From assembly GCF_001298265.1 (NCBI RefSeq), contig NZ_LGSZ01000048.1:372001-436000 (forward strand): a stretch of 64,000 nucleotides of DNA, given 5' to 3'. Position numbers and translations under genes: made by a program. The notes under the pieces were generated by a model. That model did not search any database, was not told the origin of the DNA, and saw only the letters and a program-made list of their open reading frames with translations. Of this stretch, positions 63,258-64,000 are shown piece after piece (positions within the stretch are counted from its first letter, which is position 1; each line of letters starts with the position of its first letter). This stretch comes from Allobosea vaviloviae. Its GTDB lineage: Bacteria; Pseudomonadota; Alphaproteobacteria; Rhizobiales; Beijerinckiaceae.

Positions 63258-64000
63258 ATGATGAACGCCCCCGTGAATCCCGACGCCTTCCGCGTCGGAA
63301 CCGTCCCAGAGCCGGACGCAGCCCCTCCGATCATCCGCTTCGCGCAGGTCGGTAAAACCTATGCCGGCCGTGGCGCGCAAGGCTCCGTCACGGCGCTGTC
63401 GGGCATCGATCTCGATGTGCCCAAGGGCGCGATCGTCGGCGTCATCGGTCGCTCCGGCGCTGGCAAGTCGACGCTGATCCGCCTCGTCAACGGGCTGGAG
63501 CGCGCCACCTCCGGTCGCCTCCTGATCGATGGCGAGGACGTCACCGACCTGACCGAGGCCGGCTGGCGGGCCCGGCGGCGCGCCACGGGCATGATCTTCC
63601 AGCATTTCAACCTGCTCTCCTCGCGCACGGTCTTCGACAATGTCGCCTTGCCGCTCGAGATCGCCGGCACGCCGAAGAGCCAGATCGAAGAGCGGGTCGC
63701 GCGCCTGCTCGATCTCGTCGGCCTCGCCGACAAGCGCGAGCGCTACCCCGCCGAGCTGTCGGGTGGGCAGAAGCAGCGCGTCGGCATCGCGCGAGCGCTC
63801 GCGAGCGAGCCGAAGGTCCTGCTCTGCGACGAGGCGACCTCGGCGCTCGATCCCGAGACGACGAAGTCGATCCTCGCGCTGCTGAAGCAGGTCAACCGCG
63901 ATCTCGGCATCACCATCCTGCTGATCACCCACGAAATCCCCGTCATCAAGGAGATCTGCGACCGCGTCGCGGTGATCGAGGACGGGCGGATCGTCGAGGA
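63258..64000 (+). CDS. metN: Methionine ABC transporter ATP-binding protein MetN (partial)
   Basis: ATPase of the MetNIQ importer for D/L-methionine; the gene runs off the window, so the C-terminal regulatory domain is missing. Visible are Walker [19 protein letters not shown], the Q-loop IFQHFNLL, signature [15 protein letters not shown], Walker [16 protein letters not shown] and H-loop [10 protein letters not shown]. The first 20 residues ([12 protein letters not shown]) are an unconserved extension. Two adjacent ATGs; TGAGG lies before the first. The SAM-II-like element and Cys leader upstream fit sulfur-amino-acid control. Confidence 0.92.
   Translation, partial: MMNAPVNPDAFRVGTVPEPDAAPPIIRFAQVGKTYAGRGAQGSVTALSGIDLDVPKGAIVGVIGRSGAGKSTLIRLVNGLERATSGRLLIDGEDVTDLTEAGWRARRRATGMIFQHFNLLSSRTVFDNVALPLEIAGTPKSQIEERVARLLDLVGLADKRERYPAELSGGQKQRVGIARALASEPKVLLCDEATSALDPETTKSILALLKQVNRDLGITILLITHEIPVIKEICDRVAVIEDGRIVE

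Noticed and set aside
1..64000. CRISPR arrays, insertion sequences, prophage or integrase genes, replication origin
   Set aside because: No regularly spaced direct repeats, transposase or integrase proteins, or DnaA-box clusters were seen on either strand.

Overview
The window is a GC-rich alphaproteobacterial chromosome segment, most likely Hyphomicrobiales (I would guess near Bosea, but that is inference). The support is the set of typical alphaproteobacterial families: an ActS/ActR (RegB/RegA) redox pair, a hisF-hisE-coaA run, a CpaA-F/TadBCD pilus locus, a large malic enzyme-phosphotransacetylase fusion, PcaIJ/PcaHG, MmcB, and a SAM-II-like riboswitch ahead of metN. I saw no rRNA or tRNA gene, insertion sequence, prophage or CRISPR array. 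It reads as core chromosome, with one toxin-antitoxin pair and a family of small intergenic palindromic repeats.

Layout. 1-4.7 kb: end of a sodium:proton antiporter, intracellular PHA depolymerase, ActS/ActR, MmcB. 4.7-9.3 kb: surface polysaccharide initiation (polyprenyl-phosphate sugar-phosphate transferase, SDR epimerase, CapD-like dehydratase) and a TetR regulator with a palindromic site upstream. 9.5-20 kb: CobQ, aminotransferase, TPR protein, RidA, and the hisF-hisE-coaA-yqaA run; then TauE/SafE permease, L,D-transpeptidase, aldose epimerase. 20-25.7 kb: an IclR regulator divergent from a tightly overlapped pcaI-J-H-G operon, then a KDGal kinase/ribokinase pair. 25.9-28.1 kb: aspartic protease and phosphomannomutase. 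28.1-40.6 kb: Flp/Tad pilus locus, with two TadE/TadG-like pseudopilins and a stand-alone secretin N-domain protein on the minus strand, then pilA and cpaA-B-C-D-E-F-tadB-tadC on the plus strand and a TadD-like lipoprotein on the minus strand. 40.7-46.8 kb: M17 peptidase, MarR, NlpC/P60 peptidase, ParDE, MutS. 47-51 kb: two tandem chemoreceptors with LytS-type membrane sensors. 51-62.5 kb: malic enzyme, ABC half-transporter with an eroded ATPase site, methyltransferase-like protein, YbhN-type membrane protein, DUF6101-like protein, MFS exporter, cold-shock protein, FAH and DHDPS family enzymes, copper chaperone pair. 62.6-64 kb: promoter, SAM-II-like riboswitch, 22-codon Cys-rich leader ORF, small protein and metN, which runs off the end.

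The most interesting stretch is 62.65-63.26 kb, where a probable SAM-II aptamer is followed by a leader peptide ORF with three consecutive Cys codons and a set of mutually exclusive short stems that end beside the next ribosome binding site. This suggests two-layer (SAM and cysteine) control of methionine uptake. Other points of note are the degenerate ABC transporter, the LytS-sensor chemoreceptor pair, recurring CtrA-like motifs across the pilus locus, and the dispersed GTCAT-bounded palindromes.
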